This document shows positions 1-8,689 of a DNA stretch of 64,000 bases, one piece after another. Every line of letters begins with the position of its first letter. The stretch's first letter is position 1. Both the position numbers and the translations under genes were made by a program. The DNA is taken from contig NZ_WEGL01000002.1 of the NCBI RefSeq assembly GCF_009604455.1, positions 558,001 to 622,000 on the forward strand, given 5' to 3'. The DNA is from Streptomyces sp. RB17 (lineage in GTDB: Bacteria > Actinomycetota > Actinomycetes > Streptomycetales > Streptomycetaceae). Below the pieces are notes generated by a model. That model was not told the DNA's origin, searched no databases, and saw only the letters and a program-made list of their open reading frames with translations.

Positions 1-93
1 GTCCGCGATGTACTCGGCGTACAACCAGGCCATGGGGACGGCCAGTTCACCACCGTCGGTGCCGTCCGTGCTCTCGTGCCCTCTGTGCAGCAT
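1..93 (-). CDS. Hypothetical protein, N-terminal fragment (runs off the window)
   Basis: Only the first 31 codons are present, beginning with ATG at 93 and reading toward base 1. The start is supported by a purine-rich ribosome site (GGAGGAAGGG) about 10-15 nt upstream. The visible protein starts MLHRGHESTDGTDGG and continues with an aliphatic/aromatic stretch (AVPMAWLYAEYIAD). I do not recognise the family. It lies 155 nt downstream of the ECF sigma gene on the same strand, so it could belong to the same transcript, where an anti-sigma factor is often found. That role is inference only. Confidence 0.55.
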   Translation of the reverse strand, partial: MLHRGHESTDGTDGGELAVPMAWLYAEYIAD

Positions 94-248
94 CCCTTCC
101 TGCCCTTCCTCCGGTACGTGCGCGTCGCCCGAGCCCCGGTCGGGGCCGCGGCTCCGGCTGCCTGCCCGGAAAGTGGATGAGGACAGCCCATTGCCCGAAC
201 GGGGGCCACAGCAAGGCGCTTTGCGAGAGCTTTGCTCTGCGGCCGGTT

Positions 249-818
249 TCAGTGCAGGTCGGCCGCATAATCCGGAAGGATCCGGCGCAGCGCGCGCAGC
301 GCGTAGTACGCGCGGGACTTCACGGTACCGGGTGGAACGCCCAGGGTCTGCGCCGCTTCCGCCACACTGGCCCCGAGGAAATACACGAGTATCAGTACGT
401 CACGGTGTTCCGGCGTGAGTGTCTTCACAGCCTCCCGGACATCGAGCATCGCGGCGGCCCGTTCGGCGTGATCGGCGGTCACCCGCGCGCTCTCCGGGAT
501 CTCGGCGCCGGTCTCCACGGGCCGGGCCTGCCGGGCCCGCCGGGCGTCGATCGCGAGCCGCCGGGCGACCGTCAGCAGCCAGGGCCGTACCGAGTCGAAG
601 TTCTCGGCGTGCAGCGCCTCGGGATGCTGCCAGGCGCGCACCAGCGTCTCCTGGACGAGGTCCTCGGCGCGCTGCCGGTCGCCGTCGCAGAGCCTGAGCA
701 GCAGGGCGAAGAGCGGACCGCCGTGCTCGCGCTGGAGCGCGGCCAGTTCGTGCTCGGCGGTCGTCGTCCCGTGGGCCCGTGCCGCCGCCTGGTGGATCGG
801 TGAGGGTCCGGCCGTCAT
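249..818 (-). CDS. ECF-type RNA polymerase sigma factor
   Basis: A 189-residue group 4 (extracytoplasmic function) sigma factor, which directs RNA polymerase to a small stress or envelope regulon. Region 2 is visible around residues 35-90 (RQRAEDLVQETLVRAW, then RPWLLTVARRLAID, the -10 recognition segment). Region 4 spans about residues 130-185 (LTPEHRDVLILVYFLG followed by the helix-turn-helix GVPPGTVKSRAYYALRALR). There is no C-terminal extension, so it is a minimal two-domain ECF sigma. The ATG at 818 has no convincing Shine-Dalgarno, but no better in-frame start is visible. No anti-sigma gene can be confirmed; the truncated gene at 1-93 is the only candidate. Confidence 0.9.
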   Translation of the reverse strand: MTAGPSPIHQAAARAHGTTTAEHELAALQREHGGPLFALLLRLCDGDRQRAEDLVQETLVRAWQHPEALHAENFDSVRPWLLTVARRLAIDARRARQARPVETGAEIPESARVTADHAERAAAMLDVREAVKTLTPEHRDVLILVYFLGASVAEAAQTLGVPPGTVKSRAYYALRALRRILPDYAADLH

Positions 819-912
819 GGCCGTATGGCAGCGCAGGGCACGGCCCGGGGACAGGGCGCGCGCACGGTTCTGCGACGGACGGTCGATCGCGTCGGCGAAC
901 GGTCGGACGAAC

Positions 913-957
913 GGTCCGGCGCGGAGCGGTCCGGCGCGCAGAGGTCCGGCGCGGAGA
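913..957. repeat. Three tandem 15-bp repeats
   Basis: Three consecutive 15-bp units (GGTCCGGCGCGGAGC and two variants differing at one to three positions) occupy 913-957. They sit in the 177-nt gap between the start of the ECF sigma gene and the 3' end of the amino-acid permease. In one frame they read as RSGAERSGAQRSGAER, but nothing else supports coding. Otherwise the gap holds no recognisable gene. Confidence 0.8.
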
Positions 958-995
958 GGCGTACGTGTGTGCCTGGCGGAGTGATCAGCCGGTGT

Positions 996-2420
996 TCATT
1001 CCGTGGGCCGTACCTCGGCCAGTACCGAGCGCCGGTAGGAGTAGCCGAAATAGATCACGCACCCGATCACGAACCACACGGCGAACCGCACCCAGGTCTG
1101 CCACTGCAGGAACGTGATCAGCCAGACCGAGAACACGCAACCCAGCGCGGGCACGACCGGCATCCACGGCGTGCGGAAGGTGCGCGGCAGCTCCGGGCGC
1201 CGGTAGCGCAGCACGATCACCGCCGCGCACACCACCACGAACGCCAGCAGGATGCCGATGTTGGTCAGTTCGGCGGCGGAGCCGATCGGGACGAACCCGG
1301 CGATGGCGGCGGAGGCGGCCCCGACGATCCAGGTCACCCGGGTCGGCACATGCCGCGTCGGGTGGGTCCTGGCGAACCACGGGGGCAGCAGACCGTCACG
1401 GGACATGGAGAACCACACCCGGGTCACACCCAGCATGAACGTGAACATCACGGTGAGGATGCCGATGATCGCGCCCACCGCGATCACGTCCGCGAGCGCG
1501 TTCAGGCCCACCGACTTGAACGCGCTGGAGAAGCCGCTCTCCGGGTCGATGTGCCTGTAGTCCTGCATGCCCGTCAGCACCAGGCAGGCCGCCACGTACA
1601 GCACCATCGAGATCACCAGCGAGTAGATGATGGCCTTCGGCATGTGCCGCTGGGCATCCTTGGACTCCTCGGCGGCCGTCGACATGGCGTCGTAGCCGAA
1701 CACCGCGAAGAACACGGTCGCCGCGCCGGTGAAGGCGCCGCCGATGCCGAACGGGAAGAACGGGTGGTAGTTCGCCTTGTCGATGTGGAACACGCCCACC
1801 CCGATCACCAGCAGCACCACCAGCACCTTCAAGGCGACGACGAACGTCTCGAAGCGGGCCGCGCTGCGCATGCCCAGGTTGAGCAGCCAGGCGATCAGCA
1901 GGCATAGGATCGCCGCGAACAGGTCCACCCGGTGTCCGGCCCCGGTGCCCGGCGCCCCCAGCATCCAGTGGGGCAGCTTCGCGCCCATCTCCTCGACCAG
2001 GAAGCCGAAGTAGCCCGAGATGCCGATCGCCACCACCGCCACGATCGCGGTGTACTCCAGCAGCAGGTCCCAGCCGATGAACCAGCCCGCGAACTCGCCG
2101 AGCACCGCGTAGCCGTAGGTGTACGCCGATCCCGCCTTCGGGATCAGCCCGGCGAACTCGGCGTACGACAGCGCAGCGCAGGCGCTCGCCACACCGGCGA
2201 TGAGGAATGACACCAGCACGGCCGGACCCGCCGTGCCGTTGGCGACCGTGCCCGCGAGCGTGAAGATGCCGGCGCCGATGATGCCGCCCACCCCGATCGC
2301 GGTGAGCTGCCACAGGCCGAGCGAGCGGTCCAGCCGGGTGCCCTCGCCGACCTCGGTCTCCTCGATGTGTTCGATGGGTTTGCGGCGGAGAATCCCCTCG
2401 CCCGCGCGGAGCCTGGCCAT
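996..2420 (-). CDS. APC-superfamily amino-acid permease
   Basis: A 474-residue integral membrane permease of the amino acid-polyamine-organocation superfamily, closest in style to the cationic amino-acid transporter (CAT/YfnA) group; it should import amino acids by proton symport. The first transmembrane helix carries the APC signature GVGGIIGAGIFTLAG, and about 12 hydrophobic segments follow. ATG at 2420 is chosen because GAGGTGAGG lies just upstream; the open frame extends further 5' but without homology. The extreme C-terminus is short and basic. It is read toward the sigma gene and 51 nt downstream of the LysR gene, which could co-transcribe with it. Substrate cannot be fixed from sequence. 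Confidence 0.9.
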   Translation of the reverse strand: MARLRAGEGILRRKPIEHIEETEVGEGTRLDRSLGLWQLTAIGVGGIIGAGIFTLAGTVANGTAGPAVLVSFLIAGVASACAALSYAEFAGLIPKAGSAYTYGYAVLGEFAGWFIGWDLLLEYTAIVAVVAIGISGYFGFLVEEMGAKLPHWMLGAPGTGAGHRVDLFAAILCLLIAWLLNLGMRSAARFETFVVALKVLVVLLVIGVGVFHIDKANYHPFFPFGIGGAFTGAATVFFAVFGYDAMSTAAEESKDAQRHMPKAIIYSLVISMVLYVAACLVLTGMQDYRHIDPESGFSSAFKSVGLNALADVIAVGAIIGILTVMFTFMLGVTRVWFSMSRDGLLPPWFARTHPTRHVPTRVTWIVGAASAAIAGFVPIGSAAELTNIGILLAFVVVCAAVIVLRYRRPELPRTFRTPWMPVVPALGCVFSVWLITFLQWQTWVRFAVWFVIGCVIYFGYSYRRSVLAEVRPTE

Positions 2421-2470
2421 GCGCCTCACCTCTTCGCCGACGGTAACGGCTGACGGCGGATCATGATGGC

Positions 2471-3424
2471 TCAGGGGCGCCGCGCAGGGAAGACACCACG
2501 CACGGCCCAGGCGGGCGTCCAGGTCGGGGTGGCGGTGCACGGCGGTTGCGTTGCGGCGAGATGGGCGCGCAGGGTGGCGAGTGCCGGGTGCGGGTTGGCG
2601 GTGACCCACAGGAGGGAGTGCGGGTAGACCGGTGTCGGGTCGCGGAGCGGGATACGGCGCAGATCGTGGCCGGCCGGCCAGGTCAGCCGGGTCTGCTCGC
2701 TGACGAGGGTCGCCAGGGTGTCGGAGCCGGCGAGCGCGTTCTGCACCGCCCCGGTGAAGTTGGGGCCCGAGGAGTCGATGACGAGCCCGAACTCGGCGGC
2801 GAGGGAGGCGTAGTAGGCGGCCCACTCGGTGCCCTCCACGATGCCCGGAATCCAGATCCGGTGCCCGGCCAGCTCCCCGGGCGAGACCGAGCGCAGTCCG
2901 GCCAGGGCGTGCCCCGGGCCGGTGAGCAGTTGGATCGGCTCGTCGTACACCCGGGCGGCCCCGACGCCCCTGGGCAGCGGCCGGCCAGGCATGGCCACGG
3001 CGCGGAAGGACGCGTCGATCGAACCCGAGCGCAGGGCGGTGAGCGCCGAGTCCACGTCGAAGAGCGTGACGACGTCCAGGGCGATGTCCGGGTGCGCCTC
3101 GTGAAAGCCGCGCAGCAGCCCCGCCGGGGCGAGCCGCGCGCCGATCACATCGACCCGCAGAGCGCGCCGCCCGAGCCGTACGGAGGCGGCCGCGCGCTCC
3201 TCGGCCAGCAGCAGCTCGCGGGCGTGCGGCAGGAAGGCCTGGCCGTCGACGGTCAGGTCGGCGCCCCGGGCGGTCCGGGTGAACAGCCGCACGCCCAGCT
3301 CCTTCTCCAGCGCGGCGATCCGCTTGGAGACGGCCTGCTGGGTGATCGCCAGGACGGCGGCGGCCTCCTGGAACTGTCCCGAGTCGGCCACGGTGACGAA
3401 GGTGCGCACTGCCGTGAGGTCCAC
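2471..3424 (-). CDS. LysR-family transcriptional regulator
   Basis: A 317-residue LysR-type regulator: N-terminal winged helix-turn-helix (residues 1-60, DLTAVRTFVTVADSG, then ITQQAVSKRIAALEKELG), followed by a periplasmic-binding-protein-like effector domain. GTG at 3424 is taken as the start because it puts the usual LysR N-terminus (MDLTAVRTF) at residue 1. It also lies exactly 6 nt after a TACGGT -10 hexamer (3436-3431), so the mRNA is probably leaderless; no Shine-Dalgarno is present. It is divergent from an MFS exporter, and a perfect palindrome (3432-3454) covers its -10 region, suggesting autoregulation and control of the exporter. The effector is unknown. Confidence 0.9.
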   Translation of the reverse strand: MDLTAVRTFVTVADSGQFQEAAAVLAITQQAVSKRIAALEKELGVRLFTRTARGADLTVDGQAFLPHARELLLAEERAAASVRLGRRALRVDVIGARLAPAGLLRGFHEAHPDIALDVVTLFDVDSALTALRSGSIDASFRAVAMPGRPLPRGVGAARVYDEPIQLLTGPGHALAGLRSVSPGELAGHRIWIPGIVEGTEWAAYYASLAAEFGLVIDSSGPNFTGAVQNALAGSDTLATLVSEQTRLTWPAGHDLRRIPLRDPTPVYPHSLLWVTANPHPALATLRAHLAATQPPCTATPTWTPAWAVRGVFPARRP

Positions 3425-3431
3425 GTCGTCA

Positions 3432-3454
3432 CCGTACAACCGATGGTTGTACGG
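3432..3454. promoter_or_regulatory. Perfect palindrome, putative LysR operator
   Basis: CCGTACAACC and GGTTGTACGG form 10-bp perfect arms separated by GAT. The element lies in the 102-bp divergent region between the LysR gene and the MFS gene and overlaps the putative -10 hexamer TACGGT of the LysR gene. The position fits an autoregulatory operator; binding by this LysR protein is inference. Confidence 0.7.
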
Positions 3455-3526
3455 TCCTTCCCCTGGGTTGTTTGATTCGGCGCCCACCTGCACGTTTTCA
3501 TGTCCCGGGTCAACGGGAGGTTGTGG

Positions 3527-4786
3527 ATGAGGCTGGGTCGGCAGTTCGGGTGGCTGTGGGCCGCGTACGCGGTGAGTGCGCTCGGCACCTATCTCGCCTT
3601 CGACGCGTTCTCGGTGATCGCGGTCCTCGCGCTGCACGCCGGGCCGTCCGAGGTGGCGCTGCTCGCCGCGACCGGGCCCGCGGTGGGCGCCGTGGCGGCG
3701 CTGCCGCTCGGGCCGTGGGTGGAGTTCCGCCGCAAGCGACCGGTGATGATGGCGATGGACCTGGTCAGGTTCGCCGCGCTGCTCACCGTCCCCGCCGCCT
3801 ACGCGCTCGGCGGGCTCGGTCTCGGGCAGCTGCTGCTCGTGTCCGTGGCGGTCGCGGCGGCCGACATCACCTTCACCGCGGCCTCCGGCGCGTTCCTGAA
3901 GAGTCTCGTACCGGCCGACCGGCTGCTCACCGCGAACTCCCGGTTCGAGTCCACGAACTGGACCGCCCTGGTCCTCGGGCCACCCCTCGGCGGCGCCGCG
4001 ATCGGCCTGTTCGGCCCGGTCACCACGGTCATGGCGAACGCGGTCAGCTTTCTGCTGTCGGCCCTCGGCATCCGGGCCGTCGGCGGCGACGAGCCGCTTC
4101 CTGAGCGTACCGGCGGGGAGCGCCTGCGGGCCGCCGACCTGCTCGACGGCTGGCGGCACATCCTCACCAGCCCGGTCCTGCGGCCCCTGTTCTTCAACAA
4201 CCTCGCGGCCAACGCGCTGATCATGGTTGCCGCGCCGCCGCTGGCCGTCCTCATGCTCGGTCCGCTCGGCTTCACCCCCTGGCAGTACGGCCTCGCCTTC
4301 GCCGTGCCCTGCCTCGGCGGCCTCCTCGGCTCCCGGCTGGCCCGCCCGCTCGCGGCCCGCTACGGACAGCGGCGGGTGCTGCGCACCGCCGGCACCCTGC
4401 GTGCCGTGTGGCCCCTCGGGCTGGCCTTCGTCCAGCCCGGGCTGCCCGGACTGCTGCTGGTGATGGCCGTGGAGTTCGGGGTGATCACCTGTTCGGGCGT
4501 CTACAGCCCGGTGTACGCCACCCGCCGCCTGGAATGCACGCCGAACGACCGGGTCGCCCGCACCCTGTCCGCCTGGTCGATCACCGGCAAGGCGACCACG
4601 GCCGCGCTGACCGCCCTGTGGGGGCTGCTGGCGAGCCTCATCGGCCCACGCGCCGCCATCGCCGTGGCCGGCGTCCTGCTCCTGGCGACGCCACCCCTGC
4701 TGCTGCGGGACTCCCGGGAGGCTACGGCACGACCGTCACCGGCCAGCGCCCCGCCTTCACCAGCCGGATCGCCACCGAGCCGATGA
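3527..4786 (+). CDS. MFS transporter (EntS-like exporter)
   Basis: A 419-residue major facilitator with about 12 transmembrane segments, of the MFS_3 / enterobactin-exporter type that typically exports small molecules. The start at 3527 (MRLGRQFG) is preferred over 3500 because GGGAGG lies 7 nt upstream. The loop between helices 2 and 3 has the expected basic motif (PWVEFRRKRPVMMAMD). The C-terminus is Pro/Ser-rich and overlaps the 3' end of the convergent universal stress gene by 65 nt. Divergence from the LysR regulator suggests that regulator controls it. Confidence 0.88.
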   Translation: MRLGRQFGWLWAAYAVSALGTYLAFDAFSVIAVLALHAGPSEVALLAATGPAVGAVAALPLGPWVEFRRKRPVMMAMDLVRFAALLTVPAAYALGGLGLGQLLLVSVAVAAADITFTAASGAFLKSLVPADRLLTANSRFESTNWTALVLGPPLGGAAIGLFGPVTTVMANAVSFLLSALGIRAVGGDEPLPERTGGERLRAADLLDGWRHILTSPVLRPLFFNNLAANALIMVAAPPLAVLMLGPLGFTPWQYGLAFAVPCLGGLLGSRLARPLAARYGQRRVLRTAGTLRAVWPLGLAFVQPGLPGLLLVMAVEFGVITCSGVYSPVYATRRLECTPNDRVARTLSAWSITGKATTAALTALWGLLASLIGPRAAIAVAGVLLLATPPLLLRDSREATARPSPASAPPSPAGSPPSR

Positions 4787-5201
4787 TCCGGTGGCCGGCC
4801 TGCTCCGAGGCGCCCACGACCACCGCGTCCGCCTTGAGCTCGTCGGCCGCCTTCACCAGCCCGCTGTACGGGTCGCCGCGGAAGGTGTGGAACTCCCAGC
4901 GCACCTCGAATATCCCCTTGACCCGCTCGGCCGCCTCCCGGATGTAGCTGACCAGGTCCTCGGCGATCTCGTCGGTCGTCTCCGCCACCGGCGCCCCGAG
5001 CGCCGCCCCGGCGGCCAGCATCGGCTGGACGTACACCACGGCCAGCAGCGCGTGCTGGCGCCGCGCGAGCCCGCCCGCGTACGCCGCGGCACGCAGCGAG
5101 GAGTCGGAGCCGTCGACCCCGACGACGATGACCTTCGGCCCGTCCGTACCGCGCTCGAACTGGTGTGAATGCGAGTCCGGCTGCGAGTGCTGTTCCGTCA
5201 C
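4722..5201 (-). CDS. Universal stress protein (UspA family)
   Basis: A 159-residue single-domain UspA-fold protein, cytoplasmic, presumably ATP-binding and stress- or dormancy-related. Evidence: the first beta strand and loop VIVVGVDGSDSSLRAAAYAG, the second-half strand DAVVVGASEQAG, and a C-terminal GSVAIRLVKAGRWPVTVVP. The usual G-2X-G-9X-G(S/T) ATP loop is modified (GASEQAGHRIIGS). GTG at 5201 lies 7 nt after TAACCT, a leaderless arrangement; an alternative GTG nine codons upstream is possible. Its 3' end overlaps the MFS gene tail-to-tail. Confidence 0.88.
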   Translation of the reverse strand: MTEQHSQPDSHSHQFERGTDGPKVIVVGVDGSDSSLRAAAYAGGLARRQHALLAVVYVQPMLAAGAALGAPVAETTDEIAEDLVSYIREAAERVKGIFEVRWEFHTFRGDPYSGLVKAADELKADAVVVGASEQAGHRIIGSVAIRLVKAGRWPVTVVP

Positions 5202-5399
5202 GGCCGTGAGGTTATCGGAATCCACGGTTCCCGCTAAGCCCCGGGCGCGTTCCGACCCAGGCCAGGCGCCTGTCCGGCGGACCGCCGGGCGGGCGTACGC
5301 CCTGTGGGGCGGACAACCCGGACCGGGGCGCCGGCCTGCCGGGCGTCCCGGTGTCGTTTCGACGGGCGAGCCGTGCGGGCCCTTCCTACAGTCGGAACC

Positions 5400-8300
5400 A
5401 TGACCGCCAGCGCGGAGCCCGCCGCACGGAGGGACCCCACGGCCCCGATACGCCCGCCCGCCGGTGGGCGCCTCGGCTGGGTGCCCGAGGCCTTCGCGGC
5501 GCTGTTCGCCGCGCTCGGCCTGCTGTGCGCCCTGCTCGCGCTGATCGAACCGCTGCGCCGCCTGCTCCGCCCGGTCGCCCACACCCTCGACCTGCTGCTG
5601 GTGCCCATCAGCGCCAACCTGGCGTACGCCGTCTTCCTGTTCCTGCTGGCCGCAGCCACTGCCGCCCGCAAGAAGGTCGCCTGGTGGCTGGTCGTCGTCT
5701 ACCTCGGCCTGCTCGTCCTCACCGACGCGCTCGGCGTGGCCCTCGGCCTGTACGCCGAGTCGCTGCCGTCGCTGGTGCTGTGCGGCCTGTTGCTGCTCCT
5801 GCTCGTCGTGGCCCGCGGGGAGTTCTACGCCGCCTCCCGTCGCGGCGCCGTGTGGCGGGCGCTCGCCGTGCTGCTGGGCGGCCTCGCCGTGGCCATCCTG
5901 CTGGGCTGGGGCCTGGTCATGGTGTTTCCGGGGACGCTGCCGGCGAACCAGCACCTGGCCTGGGCGGCCGACCGGGTGTGCGGCGGACTGGTCTCGAGCC
6001 GCTCCTTCTCCGGCCGCCCGCCCCGCAAGGTCACCTTCGTGCTCGGCCTGCTCGGCGCCCTCGCCCTGCTCAACGCCGCCGCCGCCCTGTTCCGCTCCCA
6101 GCGCCTGGAGGCCGCCCTGCACGGCGACGAGGAGGCCCGCATCCGCGCCCTTCTCGCGGCCTACGGCGCACGCGACTCCCTCGGCTACTTCGCCACCCGA
6201 CGCGACAAGGCCGTCGTCTTCTCGCCCAGCGGCAAGGCCGCCGTCACCTACCGCGTCGAGGCGGGCGTGTGCCTCGCCAGCGGCGACCCCGTCGGCGACA
6301 TGGAGGCATGGCCGCACGCCATCGCGGCCTGGCTGGACATGGCCCGCCGCTACGCCTGGGCACCCGCCGTGATGGGCGCCTCCGAGGACGGCGCCCGCGC
6401 CTACGTCCGCGCCGGACTCGGCGCCCTCCAACTGGGCGACGAGGCGATCGTGCAGGTGGCGTCCTTCGACCTGGACGGCCGGGACATGCGGGTGACCCGG
6501 CAGGCCGTGCACCGCGTCCGCCGTACCGGCGCCACCTGCCGCATCCGCCGCCACGCGACCCTCGCCGAACACGAGATGGAGGAGGTCGTCGACAAGGCCG
6601 ACGCCTGGCGCGACACCGAGACCGAGCGCGGCTTCTCCATGGCCCTGGACCGCCTCGGCGACCCCGCCGACGGCGACTGTCTGCTGGTGGAGGCCCTCGG
6701 CGAGGACGGACGGCTCCTCGCCCTGCTCTCCTTCGTGCCCTGGGGCCGGGACGGCGTCTCCCTGGACCTGATGCGCCGTGACCGCGCCGCCCCCAACGGG
6801 GTCATGGAGTTCATGGTCGCCGAACTGTGCGCCGCCGCCCCCAAACTGGGCGTCCACCGGATCTCGCTGAACTTCGCCGTCTTCCGCTCGGTCTTCGAGG
6901 AGGGCGCCCGCATCGGCGCCGGACCCGTCCTGCGGCTCTGGCGCCGCCTGCTGCTGTTCTTCTCCCGCTGGTGGCAACTGGAGGCCCTGTACCGCTCCAA
7001 CGCCAAATACCACCCCGAGTGGTACCCGCGCTTCATCTGCTACTGCGACACCGCCTCCCTCGCCCGTATCGGCCTCGCCTCCGGCATCGCCGAAGGCTTC
7101 GTCTCCGTACCGTCGTTGCGCAAACTCTGGGGAAAAGGGCACCCGAAGAACGGGCAGCGGCCCGCCACCACGCACGGGTTGCCGCCCCTGGCGGCGCTCG
7201 GCCTCGACGGAGGGGGCCAGACCGGGCCCGCCGCACCGGACGCGGGCCTGCCCGACCAGGTCCGCGTCCGGCACCACAAGCTCGACCGGCTCCGCGCCGG
7301 CGGCACCGACCCCTATCCCGTCGGCGTCCCCGCGCCCACCCACGCCCTCGCCGACGTGCCCCCCGACGAGGACGTCACCGTCGCCGGCCGGCTCATGCTG
7401 GTCCGCGACCTCGGCGGCATCGTCTTCGCCGTGCTGCGCGACTGGTCCGGCGACCACCAGATCGCCCTCACCCGGGACCGCTCCGGCGCCGCCCTCGACC
7501 GCTTCACCGCCGGATGCGACATCGGCGACCACCTCACCGCCACCGGCCGCACCGGCCTCAGCGACACGGGCGAACCCACCGTCTTCGTCACCTCCTGGCA
7601 GCTCACCGGCAAGTGCCTGCACCCGCTGCCCGACAAACGCCGCGGTCTCACCGACCCCGAGGCGAAAGTCCGCCGCCGTTACCTCGACCTCGCGACCAGC
7701 CCCGCCGCCCGCGCCGTGATCCGGGCCCGCTCCGCGGCCGTGCACGCCCTGCGCCAGGGCCTGCTGGACCGCGGCTATGTCGAGGTCGAGACGCCGATGC
7801 TCCAGCAGATCCACGGCGGCGCCAACGCCCGCCCCTTCACCACCCACATCAACGCCTACGACCTCGACCTCCATCTGCGTATCGCCCCCGAGCTGTACCT
7901 GAAACGGCTGTGCGTGGGCGGCCTGGAGAAGGTCTTCGAACTGGGCCGCACCTTCCGCAACGAGGGCGTCTCCTACAAGCACAACCCCGAGTTCACGATG
8001 CTGGAGGCCTACCAGGCCTACGCCGACTACGACGTCATGCTCGACCTCACCCGCGAGCTGATCCAGGGCGCGGCGATCGCCGCCTTCGGCTCCCCGGTGG
8101 CCCGCAAGGACGGGCAGGAGCACGACATCTCCGGGAAGTGGCCGGTCAGGACCGTGTACGGCGCGATCTCCGAGGCGCTGGGGGAGGAGATCGGCCCCGG
8201 CACCGAACTGCTGCGGCTGCACCGGCTGTGCGACCGGGCCGGGGTGCCGTACACCGCGGACGACGGGCCCGGGGACATCGCCCTGGAGATGTACGAGCGG

Positions 8301-8678
8301 CTCGTCGAGGGACGCACCCGACTCCCCACCTTCTACAAGGACTTCCCCACCGACGTCTCCCCGCTGACCCGGCAGCACCGCGCCGACCCGCGGCTGGCCG
8401 AGCGCTGGGACCTCGTCGCCTTCGGTACCGAACTCGGCACCGCCTACTCCGAGTTGACCGACCCCGTGGAACAGCGCCGGCGGCTCACCGAGCAGTCGCT
8501 GCGGGCCGCCGGCGGTGACCCGGAGGCCATGGAGCTGGACGAGGACTTCCTTCAGGCCCTCGAGTACGCCATGCCCCCGACCGGCGGGCTCGGTATCGGC
8601 GTGGACCGGCTGGTGATGTTCCTCACCGGCCTGACGATCCGGGAGACCCTGCCGTTCCCGCTGGTGCGCCGCCGCTGA
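5400..8678 (+). CDS. lysX: Bifunctional lysylphosphatidylglycerol synthetase / lysyl-tRNA synthetase
   Basis: A 1092-residue two-module LysX. The N-terminal part has about 6-7 membrane helices (residues 20-210), then an MprF-like DUF2156 transferase domain (about 230-560; [28 protein letters not shown]). The C-terminal half is a class II lysyl-tRNA synthetase with an OB-fold (from about 620), motif 2 ([20 protein letters not shown]) and motif 3 ([16 protein letters not shown]). The enzyme charges tRNA-Lys and transfers lysine to phosphatidylglycerol, lowering negative surface charge and resisting cationic peptides. Length matches mycobacterial LysX. ATG at 5400 lies 7 nt after TACAGT, so it is probably leaderless. 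Confidence 0.93.
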   Translation: MTASAEPAARRDPTAPIRPPAGGRLGWVPEAFAALFAALGLLCALLALIEPLRRLLRPVAHTLDLLLVPISANLAYAVFLFLLAAATAARKKVAWWLVVVYLGLLVLTDALGVALGLYAESLPSLVLCGLLLLLLVVARGEFYAASRRGAVWRALAVLLGGLAVAILLGWGLVMVFPGTLPANQHLAWAADRVCGGLVSSRSFSGRPPRKVTFVLGLLGALALLNAAAALFRSQRLEAALHGDEEARIRALLAAYGARDSLGYFATRRDKAVVFSPSGKAAVTYRVEAGVCLASGDPVGDMEAWPHAIAAWLDMARRYAWAPAVMGASEDGARAYVRAGLGALQLGDEAIVQVASFDLDGRDMRVTRQAVHRVRRTGATCRIRRHATLAEHEMEEVVDKADAWRDTETERGFSMALDRLGDPADGDCLLVEALGEDGRLLALLSFVPWGRDGVSLDLMRRDRAAPNGVMEFMVAELCAAAPKLGVHRISLNFAVFRSVFEEGARIGAGPVLRLWRRLLLFFSRWWQLEALYRSNAKYHPEWYPRFICYCDTASLARIGLASGIAEGFVSVPSLRKLWGKGHPKNGQRPATTHGLPPLAALGLDGGGQTGPAAPDAGLPDQVRVRHHKLDRLRAGGTDPYPVGVPAPTHALADVPPDEDVTVAGRLMLVRDLGGIVFAVLRDWSGDHQIALTRDRSGAALDRFTAGCDIGDHLTATGRTGLSDTGEPTVFVTSWQLTGKCLHPLPDKRRGLTDPEAKVRRRYLDLATSPAARAVIRARSAAVHALRQGLLDRGYVEVETPMLQQIHGGANARPFTTHINAYDLDLHLRIAPELYLKRLCVGGLEKVFELGRTFRNEGVSYKHNPEFTMLEAYQAYADYDVMLDLTRELIQGAAIAAFGSPVARKDGQEHDISGKWPVRTVYGAISEALGEEIGPGTELLRLHRLCDRAGVPYTADDGPGDIALEMYERLVEGRTRLPTFYKDFPTDVSPLTRQHRADPRLAERWDLVAFGTELGTAYSELTDPVEQRRRLTEQSLRAAGGDPEAMELDEDFLQALEYAMPPTGGLGIGVDRLVMFLTGLTIRETLPFPLVRRR

Positions 8679-8689
8679 GCCCCGGGTCT

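Noticed and set aside
5202..5399. Ribosome-binding site or riboswitch leader for lysX
   Set aside because: No Shine-Dalgarno or structured leader is evident; the TACAGT hexamer 7 nt before the ATG explains the start better as leaderless.
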